Shown here piece after piece: positions 16,398-24,544 of a DNA stretch of 61,873 bases. The notes under the pieces are model-generated. The model was not told the origin of the DNA and searched no databases. It saw only the letters and a program-made list of their open reading frames with translations. The stretch covers positions 1-61,873 of the forward strand of contig DATCCY010000013.1 in NCBI GenBank assembly GCA_036510975.1, in the 5' to 3' direction. Each line of letters begins with the position of its first letter. Within the stretch, counting starts at the first letter, position 1. The position numbers were made by a program, and so were the translations under genes. Origin of the DNA: Longivirga sp036510975 (GTDB taxonomy: Bacteria > Actinomycetota > Actinomycetes > S36-B12 > CAIYMF01).

Positions 16398-18650
16398 TCA
16401 GTGGAAGCGGCGGAGGCGGAGGCTGTTGCTGACGACGCAGACGCTGCTCAGCGCCATCGCGAGGCCGGCGATCATCGGGGTGAGCAGGCCGGCGGCGGCC
16501 AGGGGGATCGCGGCGATGTTGTAGCCGAAGGCCCAGCCGAGGTTCTGCTTGATCGTGCGCAGCGTCGCGCGGGACAGGCGCACGGCGTCCCCGGCGGTGC
16601 GCAGGTCGTCGCGAAGCAGGGTGATGTCGGCGGCCTCGATGGCGACGTCGGTGCCGCCGCCCATCGCGATGCCGAGGTCGGCGGCCGCGAGCGCCGCGGC
16701 GTCGTTGATGCCGTCGCCGATCACCGCGACGACGCGTCCGGACGCGCGCAGCCGCTCGACCTCGGCCACCTTGTCCTCGGGGCGGGCGTCGGCGATCACC
16801 CGGTCGATGCCGACCTCGGCCGCGATCGAGCGGGCGACGGCCTCGGCGTCGCCGGTCACCATCACCGGCTCGAGCCCGAGCCCGCGCAGGGCCGCGACCG
16901 CCTGGTGCGTCGTGGCGCGTACCTCGTCCCCCACGGCGAGCATCGCCCGGACCTCGCCGTCGACGGACACGGCGATCGCCGTGAGCCCGTCACTACGCCA
17001 GGCGTCGGCCTCGGTCCACCAGGGCTCGTCGACGCCGACCCACTCGGGGCGCCCGACCCGCACGTCGTGGCCGGAGATCCGCCCGAGCACGCCGTCCCCG
17101 CGCACCGCCTGGTGGCTGTCGGCGTCGGCCACGAGGCCGGCTCCGCCGGGTTCGGGAGCCGCGGGAGCGGCCGGCGTGCGGCTGCCGAGCCGGTCGGCGT
17201 ACGCCGTGACCGCGCGGGCGATCGGGTGCGTGGAACCCGCCTCGAGCGCCCCGGCGAGACCGACCGCCTCGTCGTCGCCGCGTCGGTGCACGACGGTCAT
17301 GACCCCGGTCGTGAGAGTGCCGGTCTTGTCGAGCACCACGGTGTCGACCCGACGGGTGGACTCGAGGACCTCGGGACCGCGCACGAGGATGCCGAGCGTG
17401 GCACCTCGACCGGTGCCGACGAGCAGCGCCGTCGGCGTCGCGAGGCCCAGGGCGCACGGGCAGGCGATCACCAGCACGGCCACGGCCGCAGTGAAGCCCT
17501 GCTGCCAGCCGGTGGTGACGCCCCAGCCGAGCAGCGTCAGCGCGGCGATGACCAGGACGACGGGCACGAACACGGCCGCGACCCGGTCGGCGAGGCGCTG
17601 CACGGGCGCCTTGCCGCTCTGCGCGGCGGTGACGAGCGCGGTGATGCGGGCCAGCGCGGTGTCGGCGCCGACCCGGGTGGCCCGGACGATCAGGAGGCCG
17701 TCCTGCACCACCGTGCCGCCGGCGACCTCGTCGCCGACCGTGACGTCGATCGGGACGGACTCGCCGGTGAGCATGCTCGCGTCGACGGCGCTCGAGCCGT
17801 CGACGACGACGCCGTCGGTCGCGATCCGCTCCCCGGGGCGCGCGATCACGAGGTCCCCGACGTGGACGTGCGACGCCGGCACCTCGGTGTCGCCGGTGGG
17901 CGTGCGCAGCCAGGCGGTCGCCGGCGCGAGGTCGAGCAGGGCGCGGAGCGCGGCGCCGGAGCGGCGCTTGGCCCGGTGCTCGAGCCACCGGCCGAGCAGC
18001 AGGAACGTCACGACCACGGACGCCGACTCGAAGTAGAGGTCGGGGTGGCCGTGGGCCGACACGTCGGCCATCGGCAGCCACGAGACGGTCATGGTCATGC
18101 CGAGCGTGCCGGCGCTGGTGAACAGCACGGCGAACGCCGACCAGAGGTACGCCGACAGCACGCCGATCGACACGAGCGTGTCCATCGTCGTCGCGCGGTG
18201 TCGCGCGTTGGTCCAGGCCGCGCGGTGGAACGGCTTGCCGCCCCAGAGCACCACGATCGACGCGAGCAGAAACGCGACCCACTGCCAGCCGTAGAACTGC
18301 AGCGCAGGGACCATCGACATCAGGAGCACTGGCACGGTGAGCACGGCGCTGATCCGCCAGCGTCGACCGAGCTCGTCGGGGTCGTCGTCGACCTCCTGCT
18401 CGGGCTCACGCACGCCGTAGCCTGCGGCCTCCACGACCGCGACCAGCTCGTCGAGCGCCACCCCTGCGGGCGACTCCACGTGGGCGGTCTCGGTGGCGTA
18501 GTTCACCGTGGCGACCACGCCCGGCACCTTGTTGAGCTTCTTCTCGATCCGCATCGCGCACGACGCGCACGTCATCCCGGTGATCTGCAGGTCGATCGGA
18601 GTGACGGTCTGCGTGACCGTGGGAGTGGGCATCGACATGGACATGGACAT
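16398..18650 (-). CDS. copA: Copper-exporting P1B-type ATPase
   Basis: A 750-aa P-type ATPase that pumps Cu(I) out of the cytoplasm. In order it has an N-terminal heavy-metal-associated domain with GMTCASC (Cys28 and Cys31), paired transmembrane helices, the actuator loop TGESVP, the intramembrane metal site CPC in IACPCALGLATPTA, the phosphorylation motif DKTGTLT, the HP dipeptide (STHPIA), and the hinge motif GDGINDAAAL. Four in-frame ATGs open the gene. The first is used since GGAG lies about 9 nt before it. It is the last gene of csoR-copZ-copA, with 71 nt separating it from copZ, and should be derepressed by copper through CsoR. Confidence 0.97.
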   Translation of the reverse strand: MSMSMSMPTPTVTQTVTPIDLQITGMTCASCAMRIEKKLNKVPGVVATVNYATETAHVESPAGVALDELVAVVEAAGYGVREPEQEVDDDPDELGRRWRISAVLTVPVLLMSMVPALQFYGWQWVAFLLASIVVLWGGKPFHRAAWTNARHRATTMDTLVSIGVLSAYLWSAFAVLFTSAGTLGMTMTVSWLPMADVSAHGHPDLYFESASVVVTFLLLGRWLEHRAKRRSGAALRALLDLAPATAWLRTPTGDTEVPASHVHVGDLVIARPGERIATDGVVVDGSSAVDASMLTGESVPIDVTVGDEVAGGTVVQDGLLIVRATRVGADTALARITALVTAAQSGKAPVQRLADRVAAVFVPVVLVIAALTLLGWGVTTGWQQGFTAAVAVLVIACPCALGLATPTALLVGTGRGATLGILVRGPEVLESTRRVDTVVLDKTGTLTTGVMTVVHRRGDDEAVGLAGALEAGSTHPIARAVTAYADRLGSRTPAAPAAPEPGGAGLVADADSHQAVRGDGVLGRISGHDVRVGRPEWVGVDEPWWTEADAWRSDGLTAIAVSVDGEVRAMLAVGDEVRATTHQAVAALRGLGLEPVMVTGDAEAVARSIAAEVGIDRVIADARPEDKVAEVERLRASGRVVAVIGDGINDAAALAAADLGIAMGGGTDVAIEAADITLLRDDLRTAGDAVRLSRATLRTIKQNLGWAFGYNIAAIPLAAAGLLTPMIAGLAMALSSVCVVSNSLRLRRFH

Positions 18651-18721
18651 GGCAGCGGCTCCGGGTGCGGGCAGTGCGGTGACGAGCCGGCGGCGAGCGG
18701 GACGGGCGGTAAGCCGGATCC

Positions 18722-18931
18722 TCAGGCGGTCACGAGCGTGTAGCCGGCCTCGTCGACCGCCGCGGCGACGGCGTCGGCGGAGGGGTCGGCGTCGGCAGTC
18801 ACGGTGACCAGGCCGGACGTGAGGTCGACCGCGACCGCCGAGACGCCCGGGATCGCGGCGATTTCCTCGGTGACGGCATTGACGCAGTGGCCGCAGGTCA
18901 TCCCCTGGACGGTCCAGGTGGTGGTGCTCAT
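18722..18931 (-). CDS. copZ: Copper chaperone, HMA domain
   Basis: A 69-aa stand-alone heavy-metal-associated domain with the Cu(I)-binding motif GMTCGHC (Cys13 and Cys16). It delivers copper to the ATPase encoded next. A GGGGAG sequence precedes the ATG. It lies between csoR (28 nt upstream) and copA on the same strand and should share the csoR promoter. Confidence 0.95.
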   Translation of the reverse strand: MSTTTWTVQGMTCGHCVNAVTEEIAAIPGVSAVAVDLTSGLVTVTADADPSADAVAAAVDEAGYTLVTA

Positions 18932-18959
18932 GCGGAGCTCCCCTCGGTAGACGGGTGGG

Positions 18960-19244
18960 TCAGGAACGGACGAGCCGGGCGATGGCCGCGGAGGCCTCGG
19001 CGAGCCTCTGGTCGGCCTCGGGACCGCCCTGCATCGCAGCGTGGCGGACGCAGTGGTCGAGGTGGTCGTCGAGCAGCAGCAGCGCGACGTTCTCGAGCGC
19101 GCGGGTGGCCGCCGAGACCTGGGTCAGCACGTCGATGCAGTAGGTGTCGTCGTCGACCATCCGGGCGATGCCGCGCACCTGACCCTCGATCTTCTTCAGG
19201 CGCGCGAGGACGGCGTCCTTGTCGGCGCTGTAGCCGGGTGCCAT
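18960..19244 (-). CDS. csoR: Copper-sensing repressor CsoR
   Basis: A 94-aa all-helical DNA-binding copper sensor. Counted from the chosen start, the metal ligands fall at Cys36, His61 and Cys65, the same numbers as in the M. tuberculosis CsoR prototype, within YCIDVL and HLDHCVRHA. The ATG at 19244 is preferred over a GTG at 19256 because GGAGG lies 5 nt before it. It should repress its own operon by binding the palindrome at 19272-19288 and release it on binding Cu(I). The C-terminal region after residue 70 is short, as in RicR/CsoR-type members. Confidence 0.96.
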   Translation of the reverse strand: MAPGYSADKDAVLARLKKIEGQVRGIARMVDDDTYCIDVLTQVSAATRALENVALLLLDDHLDHCVRHAAMQGGPEADQRLAEASAAIARLVRS

Positions 19245-19271
19245 CGGAGCCTCCACTTCGTCAGAAGGACC

Positions 19272-19288
19272 ATACCCCCCTGGGGTAT
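19272..19288. promoter_or_regulatory. CsoR operator
   Basis: A perfect 7-3-7 palindrome ATACCCC-CCT-GGGGTAT lies 27 nt upstream of the csoR start codon. This is the GC-box with TA flanks recognised by CsoR proteins. On the minus strand it also contains TATGGT-like bases next to its end that could be a -10 element, so binding would block RNA polymerase. No second copy was found in front of copZ or copA, which supports one promoter for all three genes. Confidence 0.9.
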
Positions 19289-19352
19289 TCCGACGCGAGG
19301 TCGGCCGACGTGATCCGGGACACCGGGGGAGTCACGGTTCGAGGGCCGCCCC

Positions 19353-19404
19353 GCTCCACGACGAAGCCCGGCCCCCTTCAGGGGACCGGGCTTCGTCGTG
19401 GAGC
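19353..19404 (-). terminator. Terminator of the NlpC/P60 gene
   Basis: A 19-bp perfect inverted repeat (outer arms starting GCTCCACGACGAAGC and ending GCTTCGTCGTGGAGC) encloses an inner CCCC-TTCA-GGGG stem. It begins 17 nt past the stop of the minus-strand cell-wall hydrolase gene, and no T run follows. Confidence 0.88.
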
Positions 19405-19421
19405 GGATTCCGCGTGCCGGG

Positions 19422-20036
19422 TCAGACGAGGCGGCCCGCCCCGCTGTAGCGCTGGCCGTACCAGCCCGAGAACACGGCGTCGATGTGGACGCCGCCGCTC
19501 GGGTTGGTGGCGCTGACCATGCGGCCGGCGCCGATGTAGATGCCGACGTGGTGCGCGCCGTGACGGAAGAAGAAGACCAGGTCGCCGGGGCGCAGCTGGC
19601 CCTTGCCGACTCGCTTCGTCGCGGCCATCTGGGCCCGCGAGTAGTGCGGCAGGGTGCGGCCGGTGGCCCTCTTGACCACGTAGAGCGCGAGGCCCGAGCA
19701 GTCGAAGCGGGTCGGGCCGGCGTGGCCGGCGCTGTAGCGCGAGCCGACCTTGCTGCGGGCGATGCTCACGGCGCTGAAGCGGATGTGGGCGACCCGGGCG
19801 ACGGCGATGCGGGCGGCAGCAGCCTTGCGAGCGACGAGGACGGCCGGGGAGACGGTAGTGGGGGCGACAGCGGCGCTCGCGACCGACCTGGTCACGACCG
19901 AAGTGGTCGAGGCGGTGGCGGCACGGGTGGTGACCGAGGCCTGAGCCGGGACGGTCGTCCCGACGACACCGGCGGCGATCGCCCCGGTGGCCAGCAACGA
20001 GGCCGGGAGGACCCGACGACGGGTTGCGGACAGCAC
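19422..20036 (-). CDS. Secreted NlpC/P60 peptidoglycan hydrolase
   Basis: A 204-aa exported hydrolase that cleaves peptide stems of peptidoglycan. An N-terminal signal sequence with an RRR n-region and a hydrophobic stretch (about residues 9-32, ending TVPAQA) is followed by an alanine- and threonine-rich linker to residue 90. The C-terminal NlpC/P60 domain has the catalytic cysteine in FDCSGL (Cys113) and histidine in HHVGIYIG (His163). The GTG at 20036 has AGGAG 6 nt upstream. Its long leader contains a c-di-AMP riboswitch, linking wall hydrolysis to osmotic signalling. Confidence 0.93.
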   Translation of the reverse strand: MLSATRRRVLPASLLATGAIAAGVVGTTVPAQASVTTRAATASTTSVVTRSVASAAVAPTTVSPAVLVARKAAAARIAVARVAHIRFSAVSIARSKVGSRYSAGHAGPTRFDCSGLALYVVKRATGRTLPHYSRAQMAATKRVGKGQLRPGDLVFFFRHGAHHVGIYIGAGRMVSATNPSGGVHIDAVFSGWYGQRYSGAGRLV

Positions 20037-20043
20037 GAATGAC

Positions 20044-20170
20044 TCCTCTCCACGCTGACCGGGTTAGCTGACGGGCTCGGGCTAAGAGGTGCCCTACGCC
20101 GCAGGCCGTGAGGCCGTACGGTGATTCGCCCCGCGAGACTGGGTCCCCGGCTCACCGAGCGGGAGGGCCC
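20044..20170 (-). promoter_or_regulatory. c-di-AMP riboswitch (ydaO-yuaA class)
   Basis: The leader of the NlpC/P60 gene carries the ordered conserved blocks of the ydaO-yuaA riboswitch: GAGCCGGGGACCCA, then GGGGCGAATC, then GTAGGG, and finally CCCGTCAGCTAACC, ending just before the GGAGAGGAG ribosome-binding region. In actinobacteria this class is known to precede resuscitation and NlpC/P60 wall hydrolase genes, and usually turns expression off when c-di-AMP binds. The canonical GUGAAUC reads GCGAATC here. Boundaries are approximate, especially the 5' one. Confidence 0.88.
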
Positions 20171-20329
20171 GGTGATTGAGCGCGTCGTCCGTGCACGGTG
20201 GTCCCGTACTGCGGCGAACGACAGGTGAACGGTAGGCAGATGCCCCCGTCGCCCACCCATCCGGCTGTCCGGACTACGGACGAATCGCCGGGATCTGTGG
20301 GTCTCGTCACCCGGTGGGCGTGACCGCGG

Positions 20330-21214
20330 TCACACCGACCGAGGTCGGTCGGGCGCGTCCAGCACCGCGGCGACGAACCGGGCCACGCCGTCGTCGGCCG
20401 GTCCCGGCAGCACGGCGTCGGCGGCGTCCCGGGCCCTCGGGTGCGCGCCCTCGACCGCGAGCCCCACGCGCGCCCAGCGCAGCATGGGGACGTCGTTGGG
20501 CATGTCGCCGACCGCGGCCACGGCGTCCGGCCCCACGCCGAGCCCGGCCGCGTGCACCGCGAGGGTCGAGCCCTTGGAGACGCCGGCGGCGCTGATCTCC
20601 AGGAGCACGTCGTCGGCGCTGGAGTGGGTGACGGTGACGAGGTGCGCGACGTGCTCGATCGCGTGGTCGAGCAGGCTGTCGGCGTCGTGGCCTCCGCCGA
20701 CGACCCGGGCGAGCAGCTTCACGACTCCGCGGTCACGGGTCAGGTCGCGCACGTCCGGGGCCTGGGCGGGCGCGCCCACGGGGTAGCGCGGCCGGTAGCC
20801 GTCCTCGTGGGCGAAGTGGGTGTCGGGAGCCTGCGCCGCGTCCCCGAGCGGGACCCACTCCACGGCGAAGGCGATGCCCGGCACCTCGGTGCGCAGGGTG
20901 CGCACGACCTCGTCGAGCACGGGCGCGGCGATGGGGTGGGAGCGCAGAACCTCGCCCGTGACCAGGTCGAGCAGCACCGCACCGTTGGCGCAGATCGCCA
21001 CCCCGCCGTGGCCGGTGGCCTCGACCACCACCGGGAGCCACCGCGGCGGTCGCCCCGTCACGAAGACGACCGGCAGGCCGGCCGCACGAGCCTGCGCGAG
21101 CGTCTCGACCGTGTACGCCGACACCGACCCGTCCTCGCGCAGCAGGGTGCCGTCGAGGTCGGTGGCCACGAGGTCGATCCCGCCGGTGAGCCCGGTCCAG
21201 TCGGCGCGGGTCAT
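20330..21214 (-). CDS. HAD superfamily hydrolase, Cof-type (IIB)
   Basis: A 294-aa phosphatase of the Cof/HAD-IIB group acting on small phosphorylated metabolites. Motif I is DLDGTLL with the nucleophilic aspartate, motif II lies in VVFVTGRPP, the conserved lysine is in AAGVSKGSTL, and motif IV is GDMPNDVPML. The central cap domain covers about residues 85-200. It starts 4 nt after the end of the amidase gene on the same strand, so the two form an operon. In many actinobacteria a HAD gene of this sort lies by serS and pheA; here it lies between them but at a distance. Confidence 0.92.
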   Translation of the reverse strand: MTRADWTGLTGGIDLVATDLDGTLLREDGSVSAYTVETLAQARAAGLPVVFVTGRPPRWLPVVVEATGHGGVAICANGAVLLDLVTGEVLRSHPIAAPVLDEVVRTLRTEVPGIAFAVEWVPLGDAAQAPDTHFAHEDGYRPRYPVGAPAQAPDVRDLTRDRGVVKLLARVVGGGHDADSLLDHAIEHVAHLVTVTHSSADDVLLEISAAGVSKGSTLAVHAAGLGVGPDAVAAVGDMPNDVPMLRWARVGLAVEGAHPRARDAADAVLPGPADDGVARFVAAVLDAPDRPRSV

Positions 21215-21218
21215 GACC

Positions 21219-22739
21219 TCATCCTCTGCCGGGCGGGGACCACGTCGGTGTCAGGGTGCCCACGACCCCGAGCGCCTCCTCGACCACGTGCCCCACCGCG
21301 AGCAGCGCGGCCTCCGAGTGCGGCCGCCCGAGGAGCACGATCCCCACGGGCAGCCCGGTGACCAGTCCCATCGGCAGGCAGAGCACCGGCCAGCCGGCCA
21401 GCGACGGCGCCGTGCTCGCGGCACCTCCGCCGAGGAAGTGGTCCCCGGCCGACAGGTCGCTCTTCCACGCGGGCGCGTAGGCGGGTGCGACGAGAACGTC
21501 GGGCGCGAGGTCGTCCGCGAACGCCGGCTCGAGCATCTCCTCGACCGCCCAGGCGAGGCAGGCCGCGCGGGCCTCGGCGTAGCCCGGGTCCCCGACTCCG
21601 CCGGTCGCGAGGGCCGCCTCGAGGAACTCGTGACCGAAGTGGGCCAGCTCGAGGTCGGCGTGCTCGAGGTCGAAGGCGACGACCTCGGCCAGGCTGCGCG
21701 GGCCGTCGCCCCCGCGACCGGCGAGGTAGCGGTCGAGCCCGTCCTTGAGCTCGCACAGCAGCACGGTCAGCTCGGCCTGGCCGGCGGCACCCGCGGGTGC
21801 CACCTCGACGGTGCCGACCCTCGCGCCGGCGGCCTCGAGCCGCGCCATGCTCGCCGTGAACAGGGCGTCGGTGCCGGCGTGGCCGCTGACCCATCCCCGG
21901 GCCACTCCGAGCCGCAGGTCCGCCACGGCGCGCGTGCCCGGGGCGGCGGAGTACGCCGAGGAGCCGGTCATCGCGTCGAGCAGCAGCGCGGCGTCGCGGA
22001 CCGACCGGGCCATCGGCCCGGGTGCGTCCTGGCTGGCGGCGAGCGGGACGACCCCCGCGGTGCTCACCAGGCCGACCGTCGGCTTGAGGCCGACGACGCC
22101 GTTCAGCGAGCTCGGGCACGTGATCGACCCGTCGGTCTCGGTGCCGACCGCGAACGGGGCGAGCCCGGCGGCCACCGCCGCCCCGGACCCCGACGACGAC
22201 CCGCCCGCGCTGCGGTCCAGGGCCCACGGGTTGCCGGTCAGCCCGCCCACGCCCGACCAGCCGCTCGCCGAGTGGGGCGAGCGCATGTTGGCCCACTCCG
22301 AGAGGTTGGTGGACGCGAGGACCACGAGCCCCGCGGCGCGCATCGAGGCGACGAGCGTCGCGTCCTGGTCGACCGGCCGTCCGGCGAGCGCGAGGGAGCC
22401 GGCGGTGGCCGGCAGGCCGACCGCCTCGATGTTGTCCTTCACGAGCACCGGGATCCCGTGCAGCGGTCCGCGCAGCGTGCCGGCCGCGCGTTCGGCGTCG
22501 AGGGCGGCGGCCTGGTCGAGGGCGTCGGCGGACACGGCGAGGACGGCGCGCAGCTCGGGGCCGGCGTCGTCGACCGCCGCGATCCGGTCGAGCAGCGCGC
22601 GCACCAGCGCGACGGACGTCGTCTCACCGGCCGCCAGGTCGGCGGCCAGGGACGACGCGGTGGCGGTCGCGAGGTGGGCGGTGGCCGGGTGCGGGTCGGC
22701 CGCGGACGCGTCGGCGCCGCACGGGTCGGAGGGTGTCAT
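21219..22739 (-). CDS. Amidase (amidase signature family)
   Basis: A 506-aa amidase with the Ser-cisSer-Lys triad. The lysine is in VLVKDNIEA, and the glycine/serine-rich signature GGSSSGSGAAVAAG is followed by the nucleophile region TETDGSITCPSS. Family members hydrolyse amides, including aryl or peptide amides, and GatA is a close relative, but no GatB/GatC neighbours are present. The ATG at 22739 is taken because GAGG lies 6 nt upstream and the longer reading adds an unlikely N terminus. It is divergent from an ATP-grasp gene and cotranscribed with the HAD gene. An ATP-grasp ligase and a NylB-like hydrolase nearby suggest amide-bond chemistry. Confidence 0.92.
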   Translation of the reverse strand: MTPSDPCGADASAADPHPATAHLATATASSLAADLAAGETTSVALVRALLDRIAAVDDAGPELRAVLAVSADALDQAAALDAERAAGTLRGPLHGIPVLVKDNIEAVGLPATAGSLALAGRPVDQDATLVASMRAAGLVVLASTNLSEWANMRSPHSASGWSGVGGLTGNPWALDRSAGGSSSGSGAAVAAGLAPFAVGTETDGSITCPSSLNGVVGLKPTVGLVSTAGVVPLAASQDAPGPMARSVRDAALLLDAMTGSSAYSAAPGTRAVADLRLGVARGWVSGHAGTDALFTASMARLEAAGARVGTVEVAPAGAAGQAELTVLLCELKDGLDRYLAGRGGDGPRSLAEVVAFDLEHADLELAHFGHEFLEAALATGGVGDPGYAEARAACLAWAVEEMLEPAFADDLAPDVLVAPAYAPAWKSDLSAGDHFLGGGAASTAPSLAGWPVLCLPMGLVTGLPVGIVLLGRPHSEAALLAVGHVVEEALGVVGTLTPTWSPPGRG

Positions 22740-22875
22740 CACGCCCTCAGCGTCGCAGAGGGCGACTGGACGGACCACCGCGGTCGGCTCGACCCGTTGT
22801 CCTCACGCCGACGCCGACCAGGCGGCATGATTCGCACCGCCGGTCCCGGAGCGGGCCGGGAGGACCGGAGGACCC

Positions 22876-24438
22876 ATGAGCCAGCGCAAGCGTCATGCCG
22901 CCCACCCGCACGGGAGCATCCCGGCGAGCGTCGGCACCGACGCAGCATTCGCGCCAGGCGTGCCCACCAGGACGCGACGACGCACCCTGCGCAACATGTC
23001 CGAGGTCCGGCACTTCTTCCGCACGAACGACGTCCCGATCTACTTCGTCGGCGCGACGCCGTTCAACCTCCTCGGCCTCGACCGCTGGGTCCGCAAGCTG
23101 TCCTACGTCGCGTACTACGACGCGTGGGACGGCGCTCACCCGCGTGTCTTCACCCCGAAGGACAAGCCCTACGTCGAGTTCTCCAGCGGCGAGGACATCA
23201 ACAACTGGTTGCTGGCGAACCCCGAGGTGCGGGCCCACATGAGCCGCGGCCTGCGTCCCGGCGTACGCCCCAAGATCGCGATGGTCTTCTTCAACGAGGA
23301 GACCGAGGCGATCTGCGAGGAGCTCGGCTACGACCTCATCCTCCCGAAGGCCGCGCTGCGCGAGCACCTCGACTCCAAGCTCGTCACGACCCGGCTCGGC
23401 AACGAGGCCAAGGCCCGCAGCGTGCCGAACGTCCTCACGAAGGTGGACGACTGGGCCGGTCTGCTCGCCGCGGCGCGCAAGGCCAAGCTCGGCGAGGACC
23501 TCGTCGTGCAGACGCCGTACGGCGACTCCGGGAAGACCACGTTCTTCCTGACGTCGGAGGCCGACTGGAACAAGCACCGCAAGGACATCGAGGGCCAGGA
23601 CGTCAAGGTCATGAAACGGATCAACAACCGCCCCGTGGCCGTCGAGGCGGTGCTCACCCGGTGCGGCACGGTCGTCGGGCCGTTCATGAGCGAGCTCACC
23701 GGCTATGCCAAGCTCACGCCGTACCGCGGCGGGTGGTGCGGCAACGAGATGTTCCCCGACGTGCTCGAGGGGAAGCTGCGGACGAAGGCGTCACGACTCG
23801 TGCGTCGTCTCGGCGACCGGCTGGCGGCCGAGGGCTACCGCGGGTTCTTCGAGGTCGACGTGCTCGTCGACACCGACGCGGACGAGGTCTACCTCGGCGA
23901 GCTCAACCCGCGCATCAGCGGCGCGTCCGCGATCACGAACGTCACCGCCGGCGCCTATGCCGACGTCCCGCTGTTCCTGTTCCATCTCCTCGAGTTCATG
24001 GACGTCGACTTCGACCTCGACGTCGACGAGATCAACGCGCGGTGGGAGGAGCTCGCGGCGGTCGACGTCTGGAGCCAGATGATCATCAAGGAGACCGCGG
24101 GCGTCGTCGAGCGGCTCGACTCGACCGCGGCCACCGGCCAGTACGCCCTCGACGCCGGCGGAGCGCTCGGGTTCCGTCGCGCCGCTCTCGACTGGCACCA
24201 GCTGCAGCACGACGACGAGGCGTTCTTCCTGCGCATCTACGGCCCCGGCGACTACCGGTGGAAGGGTGCCGACCTCGGCGTGCTCGTCACGAAGGGTCGG
24301 CTGCAGACGCCGACGTCCAACGGCGGAACCTCCCTCACGATCCGGGCCCGCCACCTCATCGACTCGATCCGGGCGCAGTACAGCGGCACGGCCATCACCG
24401 AGCCTGCGACGGCACGCACCGGCACGAAGACGGTCTGA
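22876..24438 (+). CDS. ATP-grasp domain protein
   Basis: A 520-aa protein with an ATP-grasp fold, the fold of carboxylate-amine ligases and biotin carboxylases. Visible features are a lysine-containing nucleotide loop in PYGDSGKTTFF (glycine-rich), the phosphate-binding region around VKVMKRINNRPVAV, and the metal-binding pair in VYLGELNPRISGAS. A basic N-terminal tail of about 40 residues precedes the conserved part. GGAGG lies 4 nt before the ATG. No biotin-carrier or carboxyltransferase domain is present, so a peptide-like ligase activity is more likely than carboxylation, but the substrate is unknown. It is followed by a NylB-like hydrolase 106 nt downstream. Confidence 0.8.
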   Translation: MSQRKRHAAHPHGSIPASVGTDAAFAPGVPTRTRRRTLRNMSEVRHFFRTNDVPIYFVGATPFNLLGLDRWVRKLSYVAYYDAWDGAHPRVFTPKDKPYVEFSSGEDINNWLLANPEVRAHMSRGLRPGVRPKIAMVFFNEETEAICEELGYDLILPKAALREHLDSKLVTTRLGNEAKARSVPNVLTKVDDWAGLLAAARKAKLGEDLVVQTPYGDSGKTTFFLTSEADWNKHRKDIEGQDVKVMKRINNRPVAVEAVLTRCGTVVGPFMSELTGYAKLTPYRGGWCGNEMFPDVLEGKLRTKASRLVRRLGDRLAAEGYRGFFEVDVLVDTDADEVYLGELNPRISGASAITNVTAGAYADVPLFLFHLLEFMDVDFDLDVDEINARWEELAAVDVWSQMIIKETAGVVERLDSTAATGQYALDAGGALGFRRAALDWHQLQHDDEAFFLRIYGPGDYRWKGADLGVLVTKGRLQTPTSNGGTSLTIRARHLIDSIRAQYSGTAITEPATARTGTKTV

Positions 24439-24544
24439 GCGCACGACGGCGGTGTGACCGGCACGACGCCGGTGCGACCGCCCCGGTGCGACGACGACGG
24501 GGTCGGGTGTGCGACGCTCCCGCCGTGGTGCGAGGAGCCGAGCA

